DNA from: Amphibalanus amphitrite
Lineage: Eukaryota > Arthropoda > Thecostraca > Balanomorpha > Balanidae
Assembly: GCF_019059575.1 (NCBI RefSeq)
Contig: NW_024881671.1
Location: 62,001-126,000 of the forward strand
Length of the DNA stretch: 64,000 nucleotides
Direction: 5' to 3'
In this document: in pieces, positions 33,251 through 46,100 of the stretch
How the letters are laid out: each line of letters starts with the position of its first letter
Position numbering within the stretch: the stretch's first letter is position 1
Made by a program: the position numbers and the translations under genes
Notes under the pieces: model-generated
Told to the model about the DNA's origin: nothing
What the model saw: the letters and a program-made list of their open reading frames with translations, nothing else
The model's database searches: none

Positions 33251-34150
33251 ACATGCCTACCAGAACCAAGGGCCTATAACTGCAAAGCAGGGACCATTTA
33301 GTTTGTCTTAGGTACGTCATTTCATTAACCATTGTTAATACGGGGACGAGCCGGCAAGCAGCAAACCAACAGAGACAAAAGGGCAGGCAGTAAAAATCAC
33401 AAGCCACTTGTTGAAAGTGAAAGCAAAATGCTAATCCCTTATTCGATTCTCTCAAAAATAAAAAAATGATCATTTAGTAAACTTTTTCTTTTCAACGACA
33501 AAATACGGGCGAAACACCGCAGCTTTAAACAATAAAAACTGTATATTGTAACGAGCAAATCAACGTTTTCACACATAACACTCGGTTATCTATCTCGAAC
33601 GATACCCAAATTCCAAGACAGCGTACCTTTCCATGTTTTGTTTGACGATCACATGACCTAGTTAGTGTAATTTACCGCACGTGATAACGCGCAAACCGTG
33701 TTTGTGCATGTGCATAAACTACTGCAACTAACAGCAACGCAGCATTAGAAAGACTTGTCATCTGGTAAGTCCACTTCCTCCTTGCGGCATAGCACATTCG
33801 GACCGACAGCAGCTTTCGCGACACACATACCCATTCAACACTGGTTTTGATCGGGCCACGCAGTAGGTTTTCACGCACAACACGAGCATTGCGTACAAAT
33901 AGGTATTATAGGTAACTATGTTCACATTCGCAGTGATCGACAAACTTATTTGCATCTTCTCGAGCTGGAAAGAAGTGCTTCATCCAGGTTAACACCAGGC
34001 CTCGCAAAAGTAAATACCGAGCTACCAACATAATACCGCATTCCAATTTCCAAACACCTCCCTGATCATCACCGCCTGAGCTGCCACCTGGCGGTCACGT
34101 GCGTGGCTGATGCTGCCAGCTGGCGGCCAGAAGGTGGTCGGTGCTGCCAC
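33251..34150. other. Region downstream of the FAS1 gene stop (presumed 3' UTR and intergenic)
   Basis: The gene ends at 34151 on the minus strand. I see no other gene or transposon terminus here. Repeated CTGCCACCTGGCGG/CTGCCACCTAGCGG near 34080-34155 is a short direct repeat at the gene's 3' end. Confidence 0.45.
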
Positions 34151-37100
34151 CTAGCGGCGGACGTCGCAGCGCTGGAGGTTGCGCTCGGGCCGCAGCACAA
34201 AGTCGACGATGTGGATGACGCCGTTTGAGATCGGGATGTCGGCGCGTATCACCTGAGCCTGTTTGCTGACTGTAGAAATGCGACCTGTCGGGTAGAAGCA
34301 GGACAGTCAGGATACCAGCCAAGGGACGAAGACTGGGAATAGGGTGCCTCCGGGCTGGTCCTGGCCTGATGGTGAAATAAATGAGGTTGAAAGCAACAAA
34401 GCGTGGACAACATATTTACTTGTCAATTATAACCGCAGAAGACAGACTCATATAACTGAAGGCGCAGCGAATTGTAAGCGGCGTTGAAAAAACGTACGAT
34501 CTAAGCTCGAACGGAGACACGTCACTTCCTGGGTGCGGCACGTCCGCACCTAAGGCCCCGATTAACACGCTGCCACATTGCGATGGTGCTACTCACGCGT
34601 GTATCCGTCGGTGACAACCTGAAGCTCGAGCTCCTGTCCGTCGAGCAGCGTCTCCAGCCACTGTCCGTCACGCAGTCCGGCGCTGTAGAACGTCCCCGGA
34701 ACCATGTGGTACAGCAGCGAGTCTGGCCGACACAGAGAGAGAGAGAGAGAGAGACCGTCAGCTGCAGTGAACACGGTATTATGCGTGATCTCACAAAACA
34801 TAGTCACTAGCGAGGAAACTGCAGTTGGCGAATATAAAATTCAAACCTTGCGGTTAATAAATCATATATCAACGTTACTAAACTAAATAAACAAAACTAA
34901 ACCTAGTGCACAAATTCACTAAAAGTTTGAAACCCTTTGAGGTAGAACGGTGTCAGCCCGAGAAACGTCCTGCTCTTCTGCATACTTTGCATGACTTTGG
35001 TGCTGTTGCTGAAGTCCTCCATCAGCGAGTTGGGGTCGGAGAAGGCGGCTGATATCGGCAGGAACAGGGTCAGCGGCGCCTGCTGACTCAGCAGCTGTGA
35101 CACCCCCAGCTTGGAGAGCATGTTCGATACACCTGCAAACACCGACAGTGCCGTCAGCGCAGAGAACGTATTGGAGAGCGCCAGCATGAGTGTCCATCCC
35201 AAGCTATGCATTACCAGCGACGTTGAATACAGCATTCGGAGGCCCACGGTTGTATTCCACACTAAAAAGTAAAAGCTACGATTATATCATATGTCACTAA
35301 AATGTAACAGCCGCTCCTCGCCCGTCCTGCCACCATCCTTCTCACCGGAGAAGTCCAGGTCGGCGCACTGCTGGGTCGAGACGTACTGCAGGGCGTCCAA
35401 CACGGCCTCGGCGACCAGCGCCTTGTCCAGCACGTGGATCACGCCGCCGCTGGAGGAGCTGGCGTCACTCCGCAGCACCTGGGCGCCGTTCACCGTCACC
35501 ACTCTCTGCAATAGGTCGGCAGAGTGAGCTGGCAATGCCGCAAAAGGTAAGGTGATTAATGGAGCAAACCATTGACGCCCAAATTGCAACGTCTCATTTC
35601 TAAGCTTTGGCTAGTGCTTTATTCATTGTGGGCTCAAACTGATGTTTATCATATGCAACTTGCAAGTTGATCATGACCTACATGTCAGACACCGTATATC
35701 GACACCTTTTTTTAAACTCCACATCTGCTCTCCCGTGAATTTCCGGGAGGCACGAAAGATCACCTTTTAAAAGTGTCCAATCGTCCGATCCTTATCAAAA
35801 ATATGTGTGTTCGTAGGCCTGTTCTGGTATTGCTTTATCTGCCAAGACAGACAAACTTGAGAAAAATCGAGTGATTGTACCTTTTTTGAAGGTCTCTAAC
35901 CAACTTGTCTGAAATTCACCGGAGAACAAATGTGGGGTTTAAAAAAAAGGTGTCGATATATCGCCGCATTCTCACCCACCTTGCTGTAGCGGCTCATCTG
36001 GTAGATGTTGATGCGCAGCGTGGCGCCGCTGGGGCTGGCGCTCTTCAGCACCATGTTGTCGTTGAAGGCGGACAGCGGCACGGCCAGCGGCGTGACGTGG
36101 TGCAGCAGCAGCTGGCGCAGGCGGCCCGGGTCGGCCGACAGCTGCCGGCGCAGACTGTACGGCAGCAGGCTCCACGCTTCGTCCGTGAACGCAAACACCG
36201 TCACGCCACCTGCGGGTCCGATATTTTCAACAACGGTCGGGTGAGGTCGTATAGCGGTCGCGTGAGGTCACACGCTGGTACGGTTATGTGGGGTCCCGAG
36301 TGACCGGAAGACAGTCAGGTGGAGTCAGACGAAGGTTACATAAGGCAAACATGTGAGGTTATGGGTTTAACCCGCGCGGGGCTGGGGGGGGGGTAAATTT
36401 TACCCCCCTCGCGAATTTTTGCAATATCTCAAAAACGGCGGCGCGCAGCGCCGCCAAACTTTCCGTACCTTTTCTTACATCAATTTGACACGTTCCCTGA
36501 AAATTGGAGCGAAATCCGTCGGAAAATGTTTGAGAAATTGACGTTTTAGTGACGTCATGTTCGCCATTTTCGCCTCAAAAACGGCAAAAGTTCAAACGCC
36601 GCTAGCATCTTCATTTTTAAAGGAATCAAGACGTAACAAAAAAGGATATACGTAATTCTACTTCGTCTATCAAATGGCTATCTCCGTTTTTTGAAAATTT
36701 GGATTTTGGCCCAATTTTTTTTTTCAAAAAACTGACTTTTTGGGAAAATAATTATAAAATCCAAAATTTTCAGTGTATCGAAAAAAAAAAACGGAATATA
36801 TGTCAGAGAAGTGGTCCATGTGCACTAACATACCAAGTTTTAGAAGAATCGGTTAAAAAATGTGGGAGTTATTCAAAATTTTATGACGTCACGACACACA
36901 AAATTTTTGAAAAATGACTTTTTTGGAAGTTCTAGACCTCGTACAGAAACAAAAATAGCACCATTCGATTCGCCGTGAAAAACTGCATTAGATAGACACC
37001 TTTTTAGGCCTTAACAACCATTTTCAAAATTTGACCTCACTTGACCTGACCTTGACCCGTTGACCTGACCTCGACCTGAAATTCATCCAGAGGTGGTCCA

Positions 37101-40100
37101 TATCACTTATTGAGTGTGCCTATTGAATTCTATGAGTAAAATGACCCATAAAACATGTGTCGCACATACCCTTTTCAATATTTTGTTTTTGGTGACCTGA
37201 CCTGACCTGACCTTGACCTTGACCTCTGAATGATATTGTATGGAACGAATATTGTCTTGGTAGCCTAAAAACACGTTTTGGGCGATCAGTCTCAGTCCAT
37301 GACTCCATTCTTCGGCAACTACGGTGCAAGGCCGATACTGTAGGAACTTGCAATTTGTACCCTTGACCTGACCTTGACCTTGACCTCAAACTTAAAATTA
37401 ACCCGCGACCTGGTGGGGGGGGGGCTATTTTTTGCCCCCCCTCAAGACTTTTCGATATATCTCCAGAACCACTGCGCCGATCGTCATTAAACTTTCAGTA
37501 CCCTCCCGGACATCAATTTTACACATTGTGACCAAAAATTTTTCCAAAGGCTATGATAGGTTGGCCGGAAATGACGTCAGAGTGACGTCATGTTCTGCCG
37601 TTTTCGACCCAAAAAAGGGTTTCGCGGGAAGAGCTGTCAGGCCTATAGCTTTGCAAATACAGAAAAATGATACAGACATAAAAGCTGTAGAATGGACAGG
37701 GCTACAAAACTGCTATCTCGGATTTTTGAAATTTTTGGATTTTGACCCCCAAAAATCAAAAAATAGATTTTTTGAATATAATAGCCAAAAAATCCAAAAA
37801 GTTTTTTGGATTTCGAAAAAAACCGGAATATATGTGATAGTCCTTAGCGCCTTCTATCTACATACCAAATTTGAGATCGATACCTCTTTTTTTGGCCAAG
37901 TTATAGCGAAAAAACTGTTCAAAATTGATGACGTCAAATTTTCAAACTCAATTTTTTGCAATTCTAGACCTCGTAGCGCAAAACAAAGACCACCATTAGA
38001 CTCCCCGTGACGAGCTGCATCGAATCAATACCCATTTTATGCAAAAATATCAACTTTGAAATTTGACCTTTTTTGACCTGACCTTGACCTGACCTCCACC
38101 AGAAAGTGACCTAAACCGTACCTGATGGTCTTATAACCAACACCATTGAGTTGGAAATGAAAAACTGGCCATAAAACATGCATCGCATAACCTTAGTAAA
38201 GTTGGGTTCATGTGGTGACCCTTGGTGACCTTTGGTGACCTGACCTGTGACCTGACCTGGTATGACCAGTGACCTCTAACAGCAACATATCTACTAGGCA
38301 ACTGACGCCCTATCGCTGATTCCCGACAAAATGCGTTTTCCTCGGTGTTATAGCGCATTCCCTAGAAGACCCGTGAACGGTGAAACATTTCATCTTTGAC
38401 CTGACCTGTGACGTCATCGGTGACCCGGAGGTCAATAAAATTTGGTTTCCCCCGACAAATTTGACAGGCCTTTCGAACGCCGTTTGAATTTTTCGGATCC
38501 GTCCAGTAGTTTCGGAGATACGAGGGGGGGCAAAAAATAGCCCCCCCCCCCACCAGGTCGCGTTATAAACAGACCCCACCAGGGCGCGGGTTAAGTACAT
38601 GTTTTTAGTTGTTCGTGATGAGATCTTTCGATTGGCGTTTGAATTTTCCAAATCGGACCAATAGTTCGGGAGATAACAGGGGGGGGGGGTAAAATTTACC
38701 CCCCCCCCAGCCCCGCGCGTTCGGCTGGAGACCCCAGCCCCGCGCGGGTTAACCCGCGAGTTGCTGGGGGGGGGGGCGTTAAACGCCCCCACTTTTTTCG
38801 CCGGGCCATAGCATAAAAACGGCGCGCCTTGGGTACCTGTAGGGAATTGATTGAAGTGTATTGTGACAAAGTTTCAAAAAAATCGGTCGGAAAAATTTTG
38901 AGATATCGAGGTTTTAGTGACGTCATGATTTCTGACTTTTCGACCAAAAACGGCATATGTTCAAAAAATAATATAAAATCACAGAATAGACATACAGATA
39001 TGCCGTAAACGCCATTAGACTGCCAATACCATGAACAATCGAATGGCTATCTTCGATTATTGATTATCGTTCCGCTTTTTCCAAAATCTTGAACTGAATC
39101 TTGGCAATTTTTCGTGACTACTTCACGACCATGATACATGCATTTCTTAAATTGAACTTTTTGAGCCAAACACGTACACATATGATAAAATGAAAGTCAC
39201 CATCGTATTCTACGCCCCAAATTACCCATAAAACATGTGTCACAGGCTGCAAATATCAGTTTTGATTTTCGGGGATATTTGCCTACCCGGTTGACCTGAC
39301 CTTGACCCTGACCTATGCTTGACTGACCCCTACATGGAGCTGACACTCTTTTAGGCCTTTTATGATGGATTGTGCACCGTTTTGACAGAGTTTATGACGA
39401 GAGGCGCCCATTGCGAAGTCCTGAAGTCCATGCTACTGAAAGGTGTTTTTTTCAGGTGTTTGACCTGACCTTGACCCGACCTGTGACCTCAAAATTCAAC
39501 TTTAAAGTACTCATCTGAAGCGTCTCGTCGCGTTCTTTCGTTTGCCGCCTCGTGCGTTTCGCTGCGCCTATTGGTTCTCGAGTTATCGGCTGGGGGCGTT
39601 TAACGCCCCCCCCCCCAGCAAACGGTGGGCGGCGAAATACCCCAGCAACTGCCGGGTTAACGGTAGTCACCTTGCAATTTCGTAAGGCGGTCGTAGGACC
39701 ATCGCACAGTGGTCAGTGGTCAGTGGTGAATAGTGATGCGACGCTAATACGGTAGTCACAGGTCGGTCGCATTAGTTATATGCTGGTTGCTGATCGACGG
39801 CGGACCGCTAAAATTCATATAATGGTATGAAATTCGATAATAATGATAATAACGCAGATGTTTACTGTTACTTTCGCTTTTCGGTAATTGGCTGTCGGTC
39901 CAGACGGCTTCTAGATCTGAGTCACACCGCGCGATACTCGAGGCTGAGTGTTCTCAGACGAACCAGATGGTCCCATCGCCGGTATGATTGGCTAAGACGG
40001 TCTCGGTGCTATTAATTGCCTGTTACGTCAGTTAGGTAATAGGTAGGCATTACCGATTTAGACGACAACTGACTGCTAAGATTTGGCAGCGTGTGAAGGT

Positions 40101-43100
40101 GCTGGAAAGGACGGTTAGCGCAACTTGTAATCAGGGGCGGATCCAAGGGGGGGGGTCACATGGGTCATGGCCCCCCCCTTGAGGCCCGGGGGCCCAAAGA
40201 CCTGCCAGGGGCACCACCGGCCTATCAGGGGTATCACAGTCCTACTCCTGACAGGGGCACCACAGGACCGCCAGGGGCACCACAGGCCTAGCAGGGACAC
40301 CACGGGCCTGGTGCCCCTGGGCCCTGACAGGACTGTAACGCCCCTGACAAGCCTGAAGTGTCCCCGGCAGGCACGTGGTGCCCCTGACAGGCCTGAGGCG
40401 CCCCTGCAAGGCCGGTGGTGCCCCTGGCAGGCCTGTGGTGTTCATGGCTGGCCTGTGGTGCCCTTGCTAGGTCTCTGGTGCCCCTGACAGGCTTGTAATG
40501 CCCCTGGAAGGACTGTGGTGCCCCTGGGCCCTGACAAGCCTGAGGTGCCCCTGACAGGCCAGTGGTGCCCTTGCTAGGCCTGTGGTGCCCCTGGCAGGCC
40601 TCTGGTGCCCCTGACAGGCTTGCGGTACCCTTGGGCAGTAATCGCCACGCCATGTGTGGATCGCCCATGATCGTAAATACATACATACATACATACATAC
40701 ATACATTGGAAGGACTGTGGTGTCCCTGGGCCCTGACAAGCCTGAAGTGCCCCTGACAGGCCCGTGGTGCCCTTGTTAGGCCTGTGGTGCCCCTGGCAGG
40801 CCTCTGGTGCCCTTTCTAGGCCGCTGGTGCCCCTGACAGACCTCTGGTGCCCTTGCTAGGCCGCTGGTACCCCTGCGCCCGGAGAGGACTGGTGCCCCTG
40901 AAAAGTCTGAAGTGCCCCTCGGCAGGCCCGTGGTGCCCCTGACAGGCCCAAGGTGCCCCTGCGAGGCCGGTGGTGCCCCTGGCAGACCTCTGGTGCCCCT
41001 GGCAGGTCTGTGGTGCCCCTGGCAGGTCTGTGGCGCCCCTGGCAGACCTGTGTTGACTGGTGCCCCTGCTAGGTCGCTGGTGCCCCTCACAGACCTGTGG
41101 TGCCCCTGGGCCTTGACAAGCCTGAGATGCCTGGCTATGACAGGCTCGTGGTGCCCCTGATAGACCAGTGGTGCCCTTGCTAGGCCTGTAGTGCCCCTGG
41201 CAGGCCTCTGGTGCCCCTGCTACCCCTGCGCCCGGAGAGGACTATGGTGCCCCTGAAAAACCTGAAGTGCCTCTCGACAGGCCCGTGGTGCCCCTGGGCC
41301 CTGACAGGCCCAAGTTACCCCTGCGAGGTCGGTGGTGCTCCTGGCAGGCCTCTGGTGCCCCTGGCAGGTCTGTGGTGCCCCTGGCAGGCCTGTGTTGACT
41401 GGTGCCCCTGCTAGGCCGCTGGTGCCCCTCACAGGCCTGCGGTGCCCCTGGAAGGACTGTGGTGCCCCTGCCCCTAGGGGTGCTCATGGGCCCAACAGGC
41501 CCGTTGTGCCCCTGACAGGCCTGTCGTGTATACTTGCTAGACCTGTGGTGCCCCTGCTTCCTGGCAGGCCTGTGGTGCCCCTGGCGGGCCTGTGGCGCCC
41601 CTACAAGGCCGTAGGTGCCCCTGACAGGTTTGTGGTGTCCCTGGAAGGACTTTGGTGCCCCTGACAAGCCTGAAGTGTCAAGGACAGACCCTTTAGACGC
41701 CAGGGTCAAGTTCGTCGGACTGACAACGATTTGCTTACCTGATAACGTTCCTGGTAAGTACTCACTACTCAGCGTCCACAACATATATACACATAGCACA
41801 TTCATATATACTTGCTTACAATTGGTAAATGTGGTTGTGGCTAAGAGTTAAGATACTGACTAAAAATAAAAAATAAAAAAAAAAACTGAAAATGGGGGCA
41901 CCACCAAAATGAAGTGGACGAAATCCGTTGAGTTTTTAATTTTGGGTATAGGTAGGGGCACCACTTCGATTCATGACCCTCCCCTTGGAGTTTTCCTGGA
42001 TCCGCCCCTGCTTGTAATTACCAGTAAATAGCGAACTACGTTACGATGCCAGTCAAATATCAGCCGAGACGGATTTTATAAGAAAGTACTAGTGGTGTCA
42101 ATTGGAAGTCGGAACTTGAACCTTTGGAATTCCCATTTTATCCAATGTCCTATTCTGAATTTGGTTGGACAGTGGCAGACATGTGCTTGGATCCGGAAAA
42201 ATGGATCTGAGATCCGATCCCATGGATCCCGATCCGAGATCCATTCAGATCATAGATCCAACCCCTCAATTTTGTCGAGAGATCTACTGGGATCATAGAT
42301 CTGACCCTTCAATTTTGTCGTGAGATCCATTGGGATCATAGCTCATAGGTGCTCAAAATGTTGACAACTTTCTTTCATAAGAAGTTATGAATACCAAAGT
42401 ATGGTTAGAAACAAACAATATTATACAAAGACCATATTAGTAAAGGCATCCAGTTACATTATACAGAATACAAAATAAAGGAGGCTCATGAGTCATGATG
42501 GTCACAACTTAAGAGAATTGAGTGACATGAAGATTGTTCACAGTTCACATACCAACAGAAAAGTTTGCATTAACAATTAACATAGAGGTAAGTCAAAGTA
42601 ATGACTAATGAACAATACATAACTAGGTACCTACCACATCACAATTCATGTTAGAATCTACATAATGATATTGATAAGACAATCTCATTGATCTTGCATA
42701 AGACAACCATGAGGCTTTCCAGTTTCCAGCTACCACAATTGATTGATAAACAATAAAAGATGTGGTTAGGTAAAGGTATTTCAATCTATTGAAAGAAATA
42801 TTTGATAAAATAAACTGAGATATAAACAAAAGCATAAAAATATTCAACAGCCTGCGGAAGCGATGGGAAGCGAAATATCAATTGTAATGGCCTTGGATAT
42901 TTACCGTAAAATGAATATTCAGTATCTAAATTGAACTCGTGACGTCATTTCAAATAACAAATGAGCTAGGCGTTCTACCTTCGAGTATTATGAAAATAAA
43001 TAAAAAATCAAACTGGAAGTTCAAAAGTTTGGAGCTTTTTTTTTAAAGAATGTTCATTTTTTCTGCCTCACATAATTTTACGATACGATTGTTTGTGAAT

Positions 43101-46100
43101 ATCATCTTTGTAGCGTTGAATTTAATGACGTAAACGTAAGCTGAAACGGTATTATATGGCCCTGAGCGGTGTGCGCCTTGCATCTTTATTTTATTCATTT
43201 TTCAAAAGAATAACAATATCTTACGTCATTAGTTAAAAGGGCCTATTACGGGGAATCTTTTGGAATCATTACGGGCTTGGTCAAATTAAGATTTTTCATT
43301 GGTCAAACGATAATGACGTAATAAAACCATATTACCAAAACGTGAGCTGTGAATTTCGTTTGTCATTTTTTGGGAGGCTCTCTCATAACAAAAGCACAGC
43401 ATGGCACCACACGTGTGGCACGATGCCAAAAGTGGCCAAAAGTAGGTAATCTGAAGAAGTTGATGCCATTTTTGAACTTGTAATTTTATTAGGAAAGTAT
43501 TAGAGGTTGGTTGATATTCTTACTAAATCGAAATTGTGTTGCACATACTAATAGCTCATATGAACATTCTGGATTGGGATTTCATACCTGGCAGAAGTGG
43601 ATTGCTGGATTATTTTTAACAAAACTGACCTATTTGGCTTCCAGGTTTGATTTCCTAACATCTGTCCATAGGCGGCAGAACAGGGGGGGGGGGGGTGGCA
43701 CCAGGGTACAGTGCCCCCCATAGATTTTGGCATTTTAGCATTAGCCCTACTGGCGTTGCAGAAAGAATGGGACCAAAATGAAAATCTGCAGTGCCCTGCT
43801 GCCACTGCATCTGTCTGTACTGTTTGTTCTTTGAATTAAAGTGGCTGGAGCTTGTTGATAAGATTGTCATCAGTGCTGTCATGAAAAAGTTACAATTGGT
43901 CACAAAAAGTAGCAATATGCATGTACTTGGTTTATTTTAAATGTAGTACAAATGTTGTTTATTTAAATTCAAATTTAATGATGATACCTAATGATCACAA
44001 GTGGTCTTAACCAATAACCATGTCCACAAGTGATAATTCTCAATTGTATTGCACTGTAAGGCGTACAATTATGTAGGATAAGGGTTTCATTGGCTACATG
44101 TTGTCGTGAGATCCATACAGATCATAGGTCCTCCACAAATTTTTGCCCGCTGGATCCACAGAGATCATAGATCCGACCCCTAAATTTTGTCGAGAGATCC
44201 ATTCAGATCATAGATCCAACCCCTGAATTTTGTCGAGAGATCCACTCGGATCATAGATCCAACCCCTCTATTTTGTCGAGAGATCCACTGAGATCATAGA
44301 TCCAGCTCTCGGATCCAAGCACATGTCTGGACAGTGGCAGCAGCAGGCTTTGGACAACATTGGACAATTACTTCCCACATATCAGCATGTTTATACAGTA
44401 ATCGTGCATAGCATTGCTTTGCGAATAAAAAGCTCAGCTTTCGATATGAAAAACATTTTTAGCTGGTAATATAGGGGAGACCCGGGAGGTATGGGCCCCC
44501 TGGAGGTATGGGCCATCGCAGTTTTGAAGAAGTGTTGCATATTTTTACACATTTGACGGCGTTAACTGGTAGCAGCCATTCAGTGATTACATCCCACGTG
44601 ATTTTCGAAACCTTCCGCAGTCTTCTATCGCAATGTGCGGCGATAAAGCGTTTTTGCCCTCTTCGAGTAAAATACGGTACATACAGAAAATTCGTGATAA
44701 ATTTGAACTAGGCTCGTTTTATGATGTCAGACCATCGCTAACATAAAGTTTAAAGCATGCAAATTAAGACTGGGTAGACAATACGAAGCTTTCTTGCAAG
44801 ATTATGAGCTGGGATGCTACGCACATTCTGGCGTCCTAACCAAGAGGTTTGGGCCACCCACCCCCGGTGATCCTAAATAAATAAAAAGATGCTTTCATTA
44901 AATGTCACCGTCAATAAGTTTTATTTTTGTCGCGCAAGGTCGAAAAATTAACTTCAAATTTCATTCGAACAGAAATATATTATTCATCTTATTTCATGGT
45001 GCATGATTGAGTTTACCAAAATACATATGGGCCCAAGTGACCTCCATGAAGCAAGCTGTTGGTCACTTATGCGGTTCCTGGGCTCTAAGAGAGATCGAGG
45101 TAGATACCAGCTACGAGTATTATTCTCATTGTCGAGAAAATAATATGAAACATGACACCGGCCCGTACCTCCCGGGCCATGGCCCATACCTCCCGGTGCA
45201 TTTTGATGGATCGAAAAAGCACATGATTTATTGAAAGTTATCTCGAGACAAAATACTTGATCCCAGATGCCTAATTTCATGCACACGTTGCAGGCGAAAG
45301 ACAATTTCACGTACATAGAGTGAAAAACCGAGTCTAGCCACTGCCCACTGGAAGAAAATTGCCTTTTCACAAAACCGGCCCATACCTCCCGGGTCTCCCC
45401 TACATTAGGAAATTTAATTGAGAGTTAACTATTGCGTAGGTTTTGGACATCTTTGGACAAATGGCTGGCTTGGACATTTTTGGACGGACAGACGACGTAA
45501 GTCTTGGACCCTGGACGGACATGGACATACATTTTCTGAAACCATGACACCACTAGAAAGTACGCGTAGTGCGCGACTGTTTTGCCACGACCGTCCCGCA
45601 GAGCTCAGAAGCACTGCGGTGCAGCATCGCTCCAGTGTATGATACAGCGCACCGTCAGTCGGGGATGGTCGCTCTCCAAATAAAGTCGTGCACGACTCAG
45701 GGTTACTGCGATGCAAATCGAACCAAGGCCCCGGGTGGCGGGGACTCGATAGGACTCTTGACTACTCAGTGTTAACTTACATACGTATGTGGTAGGTCAG
45801 TTGGTGAGAGCATTCGCAGCCTGGAAAGTCAGTGAATGGGACGACGGACCACGCCATAGACTGCGTCTTAACCCTCGCCGGCCGAGGGGGGGGGGCGGGT
45901 GCCGCCCCCCCCCCATAGGGTTTTTTCGCGATAGCTCCGAACACGCTGACGATAGAGCGCTGAAACTTGGCATACCTGACCTTTGATCCAAGCCGCATCT
46001 TTTGACACCAACCGCATTTTTGGGTCAGGTCAGGTCACTGACCTATGACGTCATAAGTGAACCTCTGCACGGTCTTCAGATGTCGCAACTTCGCAACGCC

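Larger units (their letters stand above)
42090..45555. mobile_element. hAT-type element split by two later insertions, duplication GAAAGTAC
   Basis: TAGTGGTGTC at the left and GACACCACTA at the right are flanked by GAAAGTAC (42082-42089 and 45556-45563). Its own sequence (42090-42175, about 44330-44471, about 45403-45555) is rich in TTGGACA repeats. A second hAT element and a TA-flanked MITE occupy the rest. Confidence 0.85.

Noticed and set aside
42176..42350. CRISPR-like regularly spaced GATCATAGATCC repeats
   Set aside because: Repeats are degenerate, spacers are themselves repeated, and the array is subterminal in a hAT element of a eukaryotic genome.
45789..45867. tRNA gene candidate (GGTAGGTCAGTTGGTGAGAGC)
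   Set aside because: Only an A-box-like stretch is present; no B box, anticodon stem or acceptor pairing could be found.
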